A stretch of DNA of 50,006 bases from Kribbella turkmenica (GTDB lineage Bacteria; Actinomycetota; Actinomycetes; Propionibacteriales; Kribbellaceae), in NCBI RefSeq assembly GCF_004348725.1, contig NZ_SMKR01000032.1, forward strand, positions 1 to 50,006. The letters run 5' to 3'. The position numbers and the translations under genes were made by a program. The notes under the pieces are model-generated. The model ran no database searches. It had not been told where the DNA came from and saw only the letters and a program-made list of their open reading frames with translations. Shown piece by piece: positions 35,146 through 45,272 of this stretch. The first letter of the stretch is position 1. Every line of letters begins with the position of its first letter.

Positions 35146-36252
35146 TCACCCGACGACGACCTCGACCCGCTGGAACTCCTTCAGCTCCGTGTAGCCGGTG
35201 GTGGCCATCGCCCGCTTCAGCGCGCCGACCAGGTTCATCGTGCCGTCCGGCACCCAGGACGGGCCGAACAGGATCTGCTCCAGCGTCCCGGTGACGCCGA
35301 CCTCGACCCGCTCACCGCGGGGCAGGTGGGAGTGCCACGCCTCGGCACCCCAGTGGTACCCACCGCCCGGGGCGTCGCTCGCCCGGGCCAGCGGCGAACC
35401 GACCATCACCGCGTCCGCACCGCAGGCGATCGCCTTCGCCACGTCGCCGGACCGCCCGACCGAGCCGTCCGCGATGACGTGCACGTACCGGCCACCGGAC
35501 TCGTCCATGTAGTCCCGCCGGGCTGCGGCCACGTCGGCCACCGCGGACGCCATCGGCACCGCGACACCGAGCACCTTGCGGGTGGTGTGCGCCGCGCCGC
35601 CGCCGAAACCGACCAGCACGCCGGCGGCTCCCGTCCGCATCAGGTGCAACGCGGCCTGGTGCGTCGCGCACCCACCGACGATCACCGGTACGTCGAGGTC
35701 GTAGATGAACTGCTTGAGGTTGAGCGGCTCAGCCTGACCCGAGACGTGTTCCGCGGAGACCGTCGTACCCCGGATGACGAACAGGTCGACGCCCGCGTCC
35801 ACGACGTGCTTGGCGAACTGCTTCGTGCGCTGCGGCGACAGCGCGCCGGCCACGGTGACCCCGGAGTCGCGGATCTCCTGCACCCGCTGCGAGATCAGCT
35901 CGGGCTTGATCGGCGCGGAGTAGATCTCCTGCAGCCGGTGGGTCGCCTGCTCCTTGCTGATGCTCGTGATCTCCTCGAGCAGCCCGCTCGGGTCCTCGTA
36001 CCTGGTCCAGAGACCTTCGAGGTTGAGCACACCGAGACCACCGGCCTTGCCGATCGCGATCGCGGTCGCCGGCGACATCACCGAGTCCATCGGCGCGGCC
36101 AGGATCGGCAACTCGAACCGGTACGCGTCGATCTGCCAGGCGACCGAGACCTCCTCCGGGTCCCGCGTCCGCCGCGACGGCACGATCGCGATGTCGTCGA
36201 ACGCGTACGCCTGCCGGCCCCGCTTGGCGCGGCCGATCTCGATCTCGGTCAT
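35146..36252 (-). CDS. guaB3: GuaB3 family IMP dehydrogenase-like protein
   Basis: The 368-residue protein matches the GuaB3 group (Rv3410c-like): MTEIEIGRAKRGRQAYAFDDIAIVPSRRTRDP at the start, ILAAPMDSVMSP, VIVGGCATHQAAL and VHVIADGSVGRSGDVAKAIACGADAVMVGSP. It lacks the CBS domains and the active-site GSICTTR loop of true IMPDH, so its catalysis differs; similar proteins have been described as GMP reductase-like or of unclear function. It lies 27 bases after guaB on the same strand and probably shares its transcript. Confidence 0.9.
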   Translation of the reverse strand: MTEIEIGRAKRGRQAYAFDDIAIVPSRRTRDPEEVSVAWQIDAYRFELPILAAPMDSVMSPATAIAIGKAGGLGVLNLEGLWTRYEDPSGLLEEITSISKEQATHRLQEIYSAPIKPELISQRVQEIRDSGVTVAGALSPQRTKQFAKHVVDAGVDLFVIRGTTVSAEHVSGQAEPLNLKQFIYDLDVPVIVGGCATHQAALHLMRTGAAGVLVGFGGGAAHTTRKVLGVAVPMASAVADVAAARRDYMDESGGRYVHVIADGSVGRSGDVAKAIACGADAVMVGSPLARASDAPGGGYHWGAEAWHSHLPRGERVEVGVTGTLEQILFGPSWVPDGTMNLVGALKRAMATTGYTELKEFQRVEVVVG

Positions 36253-36279
36253 CTGGTGTCCTAACGGGTTGCAGGCGGG

Positions 36280-37938
<1,659 letters not shown>

Positions 37939-39342
37939 TCAGTTCGTCGGCTTGTTGACGACGCCGAGGATCTTCAGCACGTCCGGGGACGCGGTGGAGC
38001 CGTGCGCCCGGGCGATGGCCGCGTGCTTGCCCTCGGCGTACCGGCCGCTGGAGTGCTTGCCCTTGACGTACGTCCTCTTGAGCGAGCCGGTGGTGAGCCT
38101 GCCGTTCGAGTGCTTGCCCTCGGCCTTCACCCCGTCGCCGGAGTAGTCCTTCACGCCCGGCACCTCGACCGGTCCCCCGGTCGGCGGCAGGAGCTTCTCG
38201 AGCAACTCGGTCAACGGCGCCCGGGCCGGCTCCTCGTCCGCCGGCGGCTGCTTCTGGTCGTCGGCGGGCGAGCTGGTGTCCGCGGGCGTGCTGTCGTCGG
38301 CCGGCGGGCTGGTGTCGGCCGGCAGCTGGTCCTCGTCCGGCGAGTCGTTCCCGGACTCCCCGGTGCCCGACCCCGGCGCCTGGTCGGACCCCTGGTTGCC
38401 ACCCGGCACCGTCGTCGGCGTGCCCGGCGCCGGCGTCGGGTTGGACTCGGTCTCCGTGCCGGTCTCACTGTTCGGCGGCGGAGTCGTGGTCGGGTCGGTG
38501 GACGGCAGCGGGTCCGACGGCTGCGTGGTCGGATCGGTGGTCGGATCGGTCGTCGGGTCGCCGGACGGCTGCGTCGTCGCGTCGCCGGAGGGCTCCGTCG
38601 TCGGCTCCGTCGTCGGCTCCGTGGTCGGCTCCGTGGTCGGCTCCGTGGTCGGATCCGTGGTCGGATCGTCGCTCGGCTTCTCCCCGTCGACCTGCTCCGG
38701 GACGTTCGTCGGCTCCGCGATCACCGGCTCGATGGGATCTTCGACCACCAGCGGCTTCACCGGCACCGGCCGCAGCAGCGGCGGCATGGCTTGCTGCCGG
38801 TCCGCAGGCGGGTCGGTGACGAGCGGATCGACCTTGGCCTTCTGCTCCTCGGCTTCCTTCCGCTGCTTCTGCTTCTCCTGGTAGTCCTTCGAGACCTTGA
38901 CGATCTTGGACTTGTCGACCACGGGCATGCCGTCGAGCTGCTCGGCCGGGAAGCTGGTCTGCGGGCGGACCGCGTCGACCATCTTCTCGATGACCTTCTC
39001 GTACGGCGACAGCGGATCGCCGGTGACGGCCGCGGCCACACCGGAGACCGACAGCGCGGCCACCGCGGCGACACCGAGTGCCAGACCACGCGTCGCCACC
39101 TTGCGGGCGAACGGGTCCGTCACCGGGTTGAGCGCCGCGCAGCGCGCCAGGAAGCTCTCCGGGTCGTCGATCGTCTCGACCGGCAGCTCGTCCTCGACTT
39201 CCACGGCGAGCCGCAGATCGGCCAGCAGCTTCACGGCCGGGTCATGCCCACCCGCGGTCCGCGCGGACTCCCCACCAGCGGCCAGCAGGTCGAGTAGTGC
39301 GTCATCGGCGTCGATCGCGTCGAGGTCGAAACGGTCAGCCAT
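37939..39342 (-). CDS. rsdA: Anti-sigma-D factor RsdA-like membrane protein
   Basis: The 467-residue protein starts with a cytosolic sigma-D-binding region (1-80, ADRFDLDAIDADDALLDLLAAGG and ADLRLAVEVEDELPVETIDD), has one membrane helix (about 85-107) and a long outer part. That part holds a charged stretch (YQEKQKQRKEAEEQKAKVD), a Pro/Thr/Ser/Asp-rich stretch with EPTT repeats and, near the end, GKHSNGR, GKHSSGR and EGKHAA repeats. The N-terminal region plus its place right after sigD identify it. The ATG overlaps the sigD stop by 8 bases and has GGGGAGG upstream. The long tail may sense or touch the cell wall. Confidence 0.9.
   Translation of the reverse strand: MADRFDLDAIDADDALLDLLAAGGESARTAGGHDPAVKLLADLRLAVEVEDELPVETIDDPESFLARCAALNPVTDPFARKVATRGLALGVAAVAALSVSGVAAAVTGDPLSPYEKVIEKMVDAVRPQTSFPAEQLDGMPVVDKSKIVKVSKDYQEKQKQRKEAEEQKAKVDPLVTDPPADRQQAMPPLLRPVPVKPLVVEDPIEPVIAEPTNVPEQVDGEKPSDDPTTDPTTEPTTEPTTEPTTEPTTEPSGDATTQPSGDPTTDPTTDPTTQPSDPLPSTDPTTTPPPNSETGTETESNPTPAPGTPTTVPGGNQGSDQAPGSGTGESGNDSPDEDQLPADTSPPADDSTPADTSSPADDQKQPPADEEPARAPLTELLEKLLPPTGGPVEVPGVKDYSGDGVKAEGKHSNGRLTTGSLKRTYVKGKHSSGRYAEGKHAAIARAHGSTASPDVLKILGVVNKPTN
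38591..38662 (+). repeat. Tandem 12-bp repeat inside rsdA
   Basis: Six units of 12 bases (GGCTCCGTGGTC and variants) in a row on the plus strand, coding for repeated EPTT/DPTT on the minus strand. Such units can vary in number between strains by slippage. Confidence 0.8.
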
Positions 39343-39955
39343 GATGCCCCTCCCCTGCTCCTCGTTCCAGCCCTGCCTCATGCCCCACAAACCCCCTGAG
39401 CGTGTTCAACGCTCGATGCTGTGCGACCCTCACCGCCCCCGGTGTCATCCCCAGTGCCCGGCCGGTCTCCTCGGCTGACATCCCCGCTACCACCCGGAGC
39501 CGCAGGATCTCCCGCAACTTCTCCGGCAACTTCTCCAGCAATCCCATGATGTGCTGGACCTCCGAATGCCGGACCGCGTGCTCCTCCGGCGTCGGTGACT
39601 CGTCCGCGCCGTCCGGCAGGTCCGGCGTCGAGACGTCGGCCACCGCGAACGCACGCTGGGCATCGGCGACCTTGCGGGCAGCGATGCCGTAGACGAAAGC
39701 CTCGAAAGGCCTTCCCTCGTCACGGTACCGGCCGAGTGCACCGAACACCGCGACACAGACTTCCTGGGCGACGTCGTCGACCATGTCGGCGCCGCCCGGG
39801 TACGTCCAGAGCCTCGACCGCACATAGCGGTGGGCCACGGCACGTACCCGTGTGAGCAGGTCGTTGAGAGCTGTCCGGTCACCTTCGCCCGCAAGCGCGG
39901 CGAGATCCCTGAGCTCGACCCGGTCGTGGGTGTGCGGTACTTGGACCTCGGTCAC
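39335..39955 (-). CDS. sigD: RNA polymerase sigma factor SigD (ECF type)
   Basis: The 206-residue protein has sigma region 2 (DMVDDVAQEVCVAVFGALGRYRDEGRPFEAFVYGIAARK, about 57-95) and region 4 (LPEKLREILRLRVVAGMSAEETGRALGMTPGAVRVAQHRAL, about 142-182). Its neighbour is RsdA, so it is the sigma-D group, used in M. tuberculosis for genes of growth in starvation. The GTG at 39955 is the start by similarity. The 110 bases upstream hold its promoter and the palindrome GGTGATCACC (40031-40040). RsdA made from the same transcript should keep it bound until the anti-sigma factor is cut. Confidence 0.92.
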   Translation of the reverse strand: MTEVQVPHTHDRVELRDLAALAGEGDRTALNDLLTRVRAVAHRYVRSRLWTYPGGADMVDDVAQEVCVAVFGALGRYRDEGRPFEAFVYGIAARKVADAQRAFAVADVSTPDLPDGADESPTPEEHAVRHSEVQHIMGLLEKLPEKLREILRLRVVAGMSAEETGRALGMTPGAVRVAQHRALNTLRGFVGHEAGLERGAGEGHHG

Positions 39956-40065
39956 CCCTCGCCCCCTCGTGTTGGACCGGTCAGCCTGAAAGATGGTACG
40001 GCGCTCACCATCTCTTGCCTAGTGGCAATTGGTGATCACCCCAGACTTGTCATCACGATCCGTCA

Positions 40066-41553
40066 CTACCCGTCCGTACGAATCCCGTACTGGGCGATCT
40101 TCCGGTAGATCGTCGCCCGGCTCATCCCGAGCTCGGCGGCCGCGGCCTTCATCGAGATCCCCGGGCGGGCGAGCACCCGGATGATCTCGTCCCGTTCGAA
40201 CGCCTCGATCCGGGTCAGCCGGTGACCGGGCCCGGATCTGAGCTCGCCGGGCAGGTGCCCGACGTCGATCACGTCGGTACGCCGGGCCGCGTCCTTCACC
40301 ACCCGGTGCAACTGCTCCACGTTGCCGGGCCACCCGTAGTCCGCCAACGCCCGCTGCGCCGCCGGCGTGAAGTCGACGTCACGCCCGCGTGCCCGGCGGG
40401 CGGCGTACCTGGCCAGGGGCAGTACGTCGGTCGGCCGGTCCCTCAGCGGTGACACCTGAACGACGGTGTCCACGAGTGACGCGAGTGCCGCCGGGATGTC
40501 CTCGAAGCGTTCGGCCGTCATCGAGAACGGGACCGGGCCGCCCGCATGCAGGACGAGGTCACGCAGACGCTCGGCCACCCAGGCGGGAAGTGCGTCCACG
40601 TCACACAGGACCACCGCGGTGTGCGGCTTGCCCAGCTCGGGTGTCCAGAGGGAGAGCCACGCCTCCACGTCCTGTGGCGCCGGCGGGCTCGCGGCGAGGA
40701 TGCGTTCTCGCGGCCGAGTCTCCCGCTCGGCCTGCGCGAGCACCGTGGATCGTCCTGAGCCCGGCTCGCCGACGGCTGCCACCACCCGGCCGGCGGCCAA
40801 CGCCGTCTTGGTCAGACTCAGCGCGCTGGTCCAGGAGGTCGACAGAGACCGCAACGTCCCCGACCCCGGCTCCAGGCGAGCCGTCTCGACCCGGAAGACC
40901 TCGCCACGGGGCGTGGGCCGAGGACTCCGGCCTCGAGAGCGGGCCAGCATCAGCACAGCGGTGTTGTTGGCCGCGGATTGCGCCAGCGCCAGCAGCAGTT
41001 CACTGGACGAGCTGGACCAGGTCGTCAGATTGACACTGCCCTCCAGCCGACCTGTCCGCGGGTCCAGCACCGGCACGGCGGCACAGGTGTACGTGCAGAG
41101 GCTCAACGAGTAATGCTCCTCCGCCCGGACCAGCGTCGGCACTCGGTCAGCCAGTGCCAGCCCGAGCCCGTTGGTCCCCGCCTCTCGCTCGGAGTACGCG
41201 AACCCAGGGGCCAGATGTACGGCGTCCAGCGCGCGCAACAGGCTGTGGTCGCCGCTGAGCCGGTTGAGCACCAGCCCTTCGGCATCGGTGAGCATCAGGC
41301 TGATCGGCTCGGCCGCCAGCGTGCGGTGCAGGTCGGTCAGCACCTCACGACCGCACTGGAAGAACAGCGACTCCTGGTCGAACGTGCCGGTGAAGACCGG
41401 CTCCACGTCCTCGACGGAGACGCCGTACTCCTCACTGCGTTGCCAGGAGGCCAGCAGGCGCTCGGGCAGCGCACTGACCGGAGTCAGGTCTCCCTCGATC
41501 GGGAGCTGACTGCCCAGCCGCTGGTGGAGCAGCGCGCGCTCAGAGATCGCCAC
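40066..41553 (-). CDS. AcoR/MimR-like regulator with GAF and Fis-type HTH
   Basis: The 495-residue protein has a GAF-like sensor domain (about 60-205), a central AAA-like domain and a C-terminal Fis-type helix-turn-helix (SMKAAAAELGMSRATIYRKIA). It resembles sigma-54 activators, yet the Walker A reads GEPGSGRST (262-270, Arg for the usual Lys) and no GAFTGA loop is seen. This fits actinobacterial AcoR/MimR regulators, which work without sigma-54. The start GTG 41553 has AGGAGG upstream. It is divergent from the amidohydrolase operon, and two copies of a palindrome lie between them as probable binding sites. Confidence 0.87.
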   Translation of the reverse strand: MAISERALLHQRLGSQLPIEGDLTPVSALPERLLASWQRSEEYGVSVEDVEPVFTGTFDQESLFFQCGREVLTDLHRTLAAEPISLMLTDAEGLVLNRLSGDHSLLRALDAVHLAPGFAYSEREAGTNGLGLALADRVPTLVRAEEHYSLSLCTYTCAAVPVLDPRTGRLEGSVNLTTWSSSSSELLLALAQSAANNTAVLMLARSRGRSPRPTPRGEVFRVETARLEPGSGTLRSLSTSWTSALSLTKTALAAGRVVAAVGEPGSGRSTVLAQAERETRPRERILAASPPAPQDVEAWLSLWTPELGKPHTAVVLCDVDALPAWVAERLRDLVLHAGGPVPFSMTAERFEDIPAALASLVDTVVQVSPLRDRPTDVLPLARYAARRARGRDVDFTPAAQRALADYGWPGNVEQLHRVVKDAARRTDVIDVGHLPGELRSGPGHRLTRIEAFERDEIIRVLARPGISMKAAAAELGMSRATIYRKIAQYGIRTDG

Positions 41554-41613
41554 CGGCCGCCTCCTCTCACCATGAGGGTGGGGTCGAGCGTACAACCGGT
41601 CCAGTGGGCGCGT

Positions 41614-41628
41614 GTCTCAGATTGAGAC
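41614..41628. promoter_or_regulatory. Palindromic operator 1 (GTCTCA-N3-TGAGAC)
   Basis: GTCTCAGATTGAGAC, a 6-bp inverted repeat around GAT. An identical copy starts 23 bases further on. Probable binding site of the divergent Fis-type regulator. Confidence 0.75.
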
Positions 41629-41636
41629 GGCGGGGA

Positions 41637-41651
41637 GTCTCAGATTGAGAC
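41637..41651. promoter_or_regulatory. Palindromic operator 2 (GTCTCA-N3-TGAGAC)
   Basis: Exact second copy of the operator, 8 bases after the first, 69 bases before the amidohydrolase start. Centre-to-centre spacing of 23 bases puts the two sites about two helix turns apart. Confidence 0.75.
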
Positions 41652-41719
41652 GTTCACCGGCTGCCGCGGGCCGGGGCGCCGTACCTACGTTCTCGTCAAC
41701 CGCTTGGACGGAGGACGAG

Positions 41720-42757
41720 ATGTACACCAGTAACGGCGAGAACTACTACGTCGTCGACGCCCACATCGCCCTGTGGGACGGCCGGCCGGAGAACCAGCGC
41801 AACATCCACGGCAAGCAGTTCATCGACTGCTTCTACGACTACCACCGCAACCTGTCCCCGGAGAGCGAGGTGTGGAGCTACGAGGAGTACCTGTACTACG
41901 GCGGCGACCGGCTGATGAAGGACCTCTTCGAGGACGGGTACGTCGACCACGCGGTGTTCCAGCCCGCGTACCTCGGCGAGTTCTACCGGACCGGGTTCGG
42001 TCAGACCGAGGAGGCGTTCGCACTCGCGAGCAAGCACCCCGACAAGCTGACCTACAACCACTGCTTCGACCCGCGCAACGGCGAGGCGGGGCTGGACCAG
42101 CTGCGGGCTGACGCGGAGCGGTTCCACCTGAAGGGCGTGAAGCTCTACACGGCCGAGTGGCACGGCGACTCCCGTGGCTGGCGCCTCGACGACCCCTGGT
42201 CGTACCGCTACCTGGAAGCCTGCCGGGAGCTCGGCGTCACCAACATCCACATCCACAAGGGCCCGACGATCCGGCCGCTGGACCGGGACGCCTTCGACGT
42301 CGCCGACATCGACCACGTGGCCACCGACTTCACCGACCTGAACTTCGTCGTCGAGCACGTCGGCCTGCCCCGGCTGGAGGACTTCTGCTGGATCGCCACC
42401 CAGGAACCGAACGTGCACGGCGGCCTGGCGGTCGCGATGCCGTTCATCCACACCCGGCCGCGGTACTTCGCCCAGATCATCGGCGAGCTGCTCTACTGGA
42501 TCGGCGAGGACCGGATCCAGTTCTCCTCCGACTACGCGCTCTGGACGCCGAAGTGGCTGGTCGAGTCCTTCGTCGACTTCGAGATCCCGGCCGACCTGAC
42601 CGAGTACGCGCCGCTGACGACCGCGCAGAAGAAGAAGATCCTCGGCCTGAACGCCGCCAAGATGTACGACCTCGACGTCCCGGCCGAGCTGCGGCTGCCG
42701 GACGCCGACGAGACCGCGACCGGTCCGCGCGGCGCGGACGAGCTCGTGGGGGCGTGA
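41720..42757 (+). CDS. Amidohydrolase family protein of the propane-monooxygenase accessory type
   Basis: The 345-residue protein begins MYTSNGENYYVVDAHIALWDGRPEN and has LKGVKLYTAEWHG, NIHIHKGPTIRPLDRDAFD, EHVGLPRLEDFCWIATQEPN and FSSDYALW, a pattern I know from the gene just after prmD/mimD in propane-monooxygenase clusters. It belongs to amidohydrolase family 2 (TIM barrel); the first HxH is reduced to one His (His15, with Ala17 where the second would be). Its precise role there is not settled. A GGAGGACGAG ribosome site precedes the ATG. It is the first gene of a three-gene operon and is preceded by two regulator sites. Confidence 0.87.
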   Translation: MYTSNGENYYVVDAHIALWDGRPENQRNIHGKQFIDCFYDYHRNLSPESEVWSYEEYLYYGGDRLMKDLFEDGYVDHAVFQPAYLGEFYRTGFGQTEEAFALASKHPDKLTYNHCFDPRNGEAGLDQLRADAERFHLKGVKLYTAEWHGDSRGWRLDDPWSYRYLEACRELGVTNIHIHKGPTIRPLDRDAFDVADIDHVATDFTDLNFVVEHVGLPRLEDFCWIATQEPNVHGGLAVAMPFIHTRPRYFAQIIGELLYWIGEDRIQFSSDYALWTPKWLVESFVDFEIPADLTEYAPLTTAQKKKILGLNAAKMYDLDVPAELRLPDADETATGPRGADELVGA

Positions 42758-42758
42758 G

Positions 42759-43526
42759 GTGACCCGGCTGGAGTGCGCGTACGACGCGCTCGGCGCGGTG
42801 CTGGACCCGGAGCTCGACGAACCGATCACGCGGCTCGGGTTCGTCCGTTCGCTCGAGGTCCGCGACACCGAGGTCGAGGTCCACCTGCGACTGCCGACCG
42901 CGTTCTGCGCACCGAACTTCGCCTACCTGATGGCGTCCGACGCCAAGGACGTACTGACCGCGCTGCCATGGACGGACCTGGTGATCGTCCAGCTCGACGA
43001 CCATCACGACTCCGGCCTGATCAACGCCGGCCTGGCCGCCGACGCCGGCTACCGCGGGACCTTCCGGCACGAGGCCGAGCAGGACCTCGAGGAGCTCCGG
43101 GAGACCTTCCGCCGCAAGGCCCACACCGCCGCGATGGAACGCTGCCTGACCGCCCTGCTCCGGGAACGACCGGAAACCGAGCCCAGCAGGGTCACCCTGG
43201 CCGACCTGCCGGCCGGACCGCACCTCGACGCGCTCCACCGGCGCCGCGCCGCCCTCTCCCTACCGGACGACGCCACCGCCCTGATCCTGGTCGACCACGA
43301 CGGACACGGGTACGACGAAGCCGCCGTACCGCTCGTCCTCCGCCGGGCCCGGGCCACCCGGATCTCGATCGAAGGCAACGCGCACTTCTGCCGCGGCCTG
43401 CTGCGCACCCGCTACCCCGACGAACTTCTGGAGGTTGTCACCATGGACGAGCGAAGCGAGTTCATCATCGAGGACAGCGCACCTCGTGTCTCATCCGCGC
43501 CCGGAGCGAAGCGAGCACGTGGATGA
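42759..43526 (+). CDS. DUF59/MIP18-type iron-sulphur assembly-like protein
   Basis: The 255-residue protein starts with a DUF59 (MIP18) domain: AYDALGAVLDPELDEPITRLGFVRSLEV and LPTAFCAPNFAYLM with one conserved Cys, about residues 5-75. The remaining part has no domain I can name. The last 27 residues (MDERSEFIIEDSAPRVSSAPGAKRARG) come from two copies of the junction repeat, so the original end may have been near EVVT. In propane-monooxygenase clusters a gene like this follows the amidohydrolase and is thought to help metal-centre assembly. The GTG at 42759 starts one base after the amidohydrolase stop. Confidence 0.8.
   Translation: MTRLECAYDALGAVLDPELDEPITRLGFVRSLEVRDTEVEVHLRLPTAFCAPNFAYLMASDAKDVLTALPWTDLVIVQLDDHHDSGLINAGLAADAGYRGTFRHEAEQDLEELRETFRRKAHTAAMERCLTALLRERPETEPSRVTLADLPAGPHLDALHRRRAALSLPDDATALILVDHDGHGYDEAAVPLVLRRARATRISIEGNAHFCRGLLRTRYPDELLEVVTMDERSEFIIEDSAPRVSSAPGAKRARG
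43449..43460. repeat. GAGCGAAGCGAG junction repeat
   Basis: Direct copy of the 12-base repeat at 30.18 kb, inside the 3' end of the DUF59 gene. Confidence 0.7.
43504..43515. repeat. GAGCGAAGCGAG junction repeat
   Basis: Second copy, 55 bases from the previous one and 8 bases before the ATG of the alcohol dehydrogenase. The pair frames a short insertion-like segment. Confidence 0.7.
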
Positions 43527-44557
43527 GCACGATGCGAGCTGTCCAGGTGGTCGGTTACCACCGAAACCTCGAGCTCACCGAGGTGCCGGTCCCCGAGCCC
43601 GCCGGGCCGTGGGACGTGATCGTGAAGATCGGCGGCGCCGGAGTCTGCCGGACCGACCTGCACATCCTCGAAGGACAGTGGGCGGACAAGAGCGGCGTCG
43701 AGCTCCCCTACACGATCGGCCACGAGAACGCGGGCTGGGTGCACGCCGTCGGCTCCGCCGTCACGAACGTTGCCGAGGGCGACAAAGTGATCCTGCACCC
43801 GTTGGTCACCTGCGGTCTCTGCCGGGCCTGCCGATCCGGTGACGACGTGCACTGCGAGTCGTCGGCGTTCCCCGGGATCGACACGAACGGCGGGTACGCC
43901 GAGTACCTGCGGACCTCGGCGCGCAGCGTCGTCCGGATCGACGACTCGCTGGAGCCGGCGGACGTCGCGGCGCTCGCGGACGCCGGCCTGACCGCGTACC
44001 ACGCGGCCGCGAAGGCCGCTCGCCGGCTGACGCCGAGGGACCGCGTCGTCGTCATCGGCGCGGGCGGGCTCGGCCACATCGGCATCCAGGTGCTGAAGGC
44101 GCTCACCCCGGCCGAGCTGATCGTGGTCGACCGGAACCCGGACGCGGTCAAGCTGGCAGTCTCGATCGGCGCCGACCACGGCGTGGTTGCCGAGGGCGAT
44201 CACGTGGACGACGTGCTGGCGCTGACCGGCGGCCACGGCGCCGAGGTGGTGGTCGACTTCGTCGGCGAGGGCGGCGCGACCGCCGAGGGTGTCCGGATGC
44301 TCCGGCGGGCCGGCGACTACCACGTCGTCGGGTACGGCGAGGACGTCGTCGTACCGACCATCGACATCATCTCCACCGAGATCAACATCGTCGGCAACCT
44401 GGTCGGGTCCTACAACGACCTGTGCGACCTGATGGTGCTCGCGGCCCGCGGTGCGGTCAGGCTGCACACCGCGAAGTACGCACTGGACGACTTCCAGACC
44501 GCGATCGACGACCTGGACGGCGGGCGGGTCCGCGGCCGGGCGATCCTGATTCCCTGA
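43523..44557 (+). CDS. Zinc-dependent NAD(P) alcohol dehydrogenase
   Basis: The 344-residue medium-chain dehydrogenase has the catalytic zinc ligands in GVCRTDLH (Cys) and GHENAG (His), the structural zinc Cys in CGLCRACRSGDDVHC, and the cofactor loop IGAGGLGHIG. Its place after the amidohydrolase and DUF59 genes matches the adh of propane-monooxygenase clusters, where it oxidises the alcohol product (2-propanol). The ATG overlaps the DUF59 stop (ATGA); a Met three codons later is possible. It converges on the AlkD-like gene after 12 bases. Confidence 0.92.
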   Translation: MSTMRAVQVVGYHRNLELTEVPVPEPAGPWDVIVKIGGAGVCRTDLHILEGQWADKSGVELPYTIGHENAGWVHAVGSAVTNVAEGDKVILHPLVTCGLCRACRSGDDVHCESSAFPGIDTNGGYAEYLRTSARSVVRIDDSLEPADVAALADAGLTAYHAAAKAARRLTPRDRVVVIGAGGLGHIGIQVLKALTPAELIVVDRNPDAVKLAVSIGADHGVVAEGDHVDDVLALTGGHGAEVVVDFVGEGGATAEGVRMLRRAGDYHVVGYGEDVVVPTIDIISTEINIVGNLVGSYNDLCDLMVLAARGAVRLHTAKYALDDFQTAIDDLDGGRVRGRAILIP

Positions 44558-44569
44558 AAGGAGCGTCGT

Positions 44570-45259
44570 TCACTCCAGGTAGGACCGGCGGTCGGCCGGG
44601 TCGAGCTTCTCGACGGCGTAGCGCAGGGCGGGTCGTGGCATCCGGGCGGCGTACCGGTCGAGGAAGGCGCGGAGGGCGGGCTCGTCGGCGGTGCCGGCGT
44701 ACTTGAGCGCGATACCGACGGGTTTGGACACGACCGGGTCGGTGTCGTCGACGAGCAGCTCGGCCAGGGCGAAGAGGTCGGCGAGCGCGTCGCGGTCGCC
44801 CGAGCCGGTGAAGGCGAGCGGCGCCGTCATCGCCGTCCGGCGGCGCAGCGGATCGTCCGTCCGGGCCAGCTCGAACAGCGGCGTCCGCGGCTTGTCGAGC
44901 AGGTAGCTGCCGACGACGCGCGGGGCGGCCCGGTCGACCATGTCCCAGGTGTCGATCCGGTCGTGCCGGCCGAGGTAGAGCTCGTAGCAGCCGCGACGTT
45001 CCCCGGCCGGCAGTCTCGGCTTCCGGACCTTGAAGTCGAGCACGCAGAAGGCCGCCAGGCGCGGTTCGTACTCCGCGACGTCGAGCAGCCGGTCGACCTC
45101 GCCCAACGGCAACGCGGTGAACCGCTTGGCGATCTCGAAGAGCGTGCCCATCCGGACCCCGAGAACGGCCGCCGAGCCGTGGTAGTGCTTCTGCGGGTAC
45201 TCGTCCGGCCGAGCCTGCGATCGCAACTCGTCAACCAGCCCGGATGCCGTCAGATCCAT
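44570..45259 (-). CDS. DNA alkylation repair (AlkD/HEAT-like) protein
   Basis: The 229-residue protein is all-helical, with HEAT-like features and the arrangement of AlkD-type glycosylases: RMGTLFEIAKRF early on, and later segments such as RRTAMTAPLAF, LLVDDTDPVVSKPVGIALKYAG and RPALRYAVEKLDP. AlkD-like enzymes remove positively charged alkylated bases from DNA. The usual Trp and Asp residues line up with WDMVD and VVSKPVGIALK, though this is a memory-based reading. It stands alone on the minus strand; no strong ribosome site is seen before the ATG. Confidence 0.75.
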   Translation of the reverse strand: MDLTASGLVDELRSQARPDEYPQKHYHGSAAVLGVRMGTLFEIAKRFTALPLGEVDRLLDVAEYEPRLAAFCVLDFKVRKPRLPAGERRGCYELYLGRHDRIDTWDMVDRAAPRVVGSYLLDKPRTPLFELARTDDPLRRRTAMTAPLAFTGSGDRDALADLFALAELLVDDTDPVVSKPVGIALKYAGTADEPALRAFLDRYAARMPRPALRYAVEKLDPADRRSYLE

Positions 45260-45272
45260 GTTGGGAGAGTAG

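Noticed and set aside
40066-41553. Sigma-54-dependent activator and -24/-12 promoter
   Set aside because: The GAFTGA loop is absent and Walker A is altered. Actinobacteria generally lack sigma-54, and no GG-N10-GC element is seen before the amidohydrolase gene.
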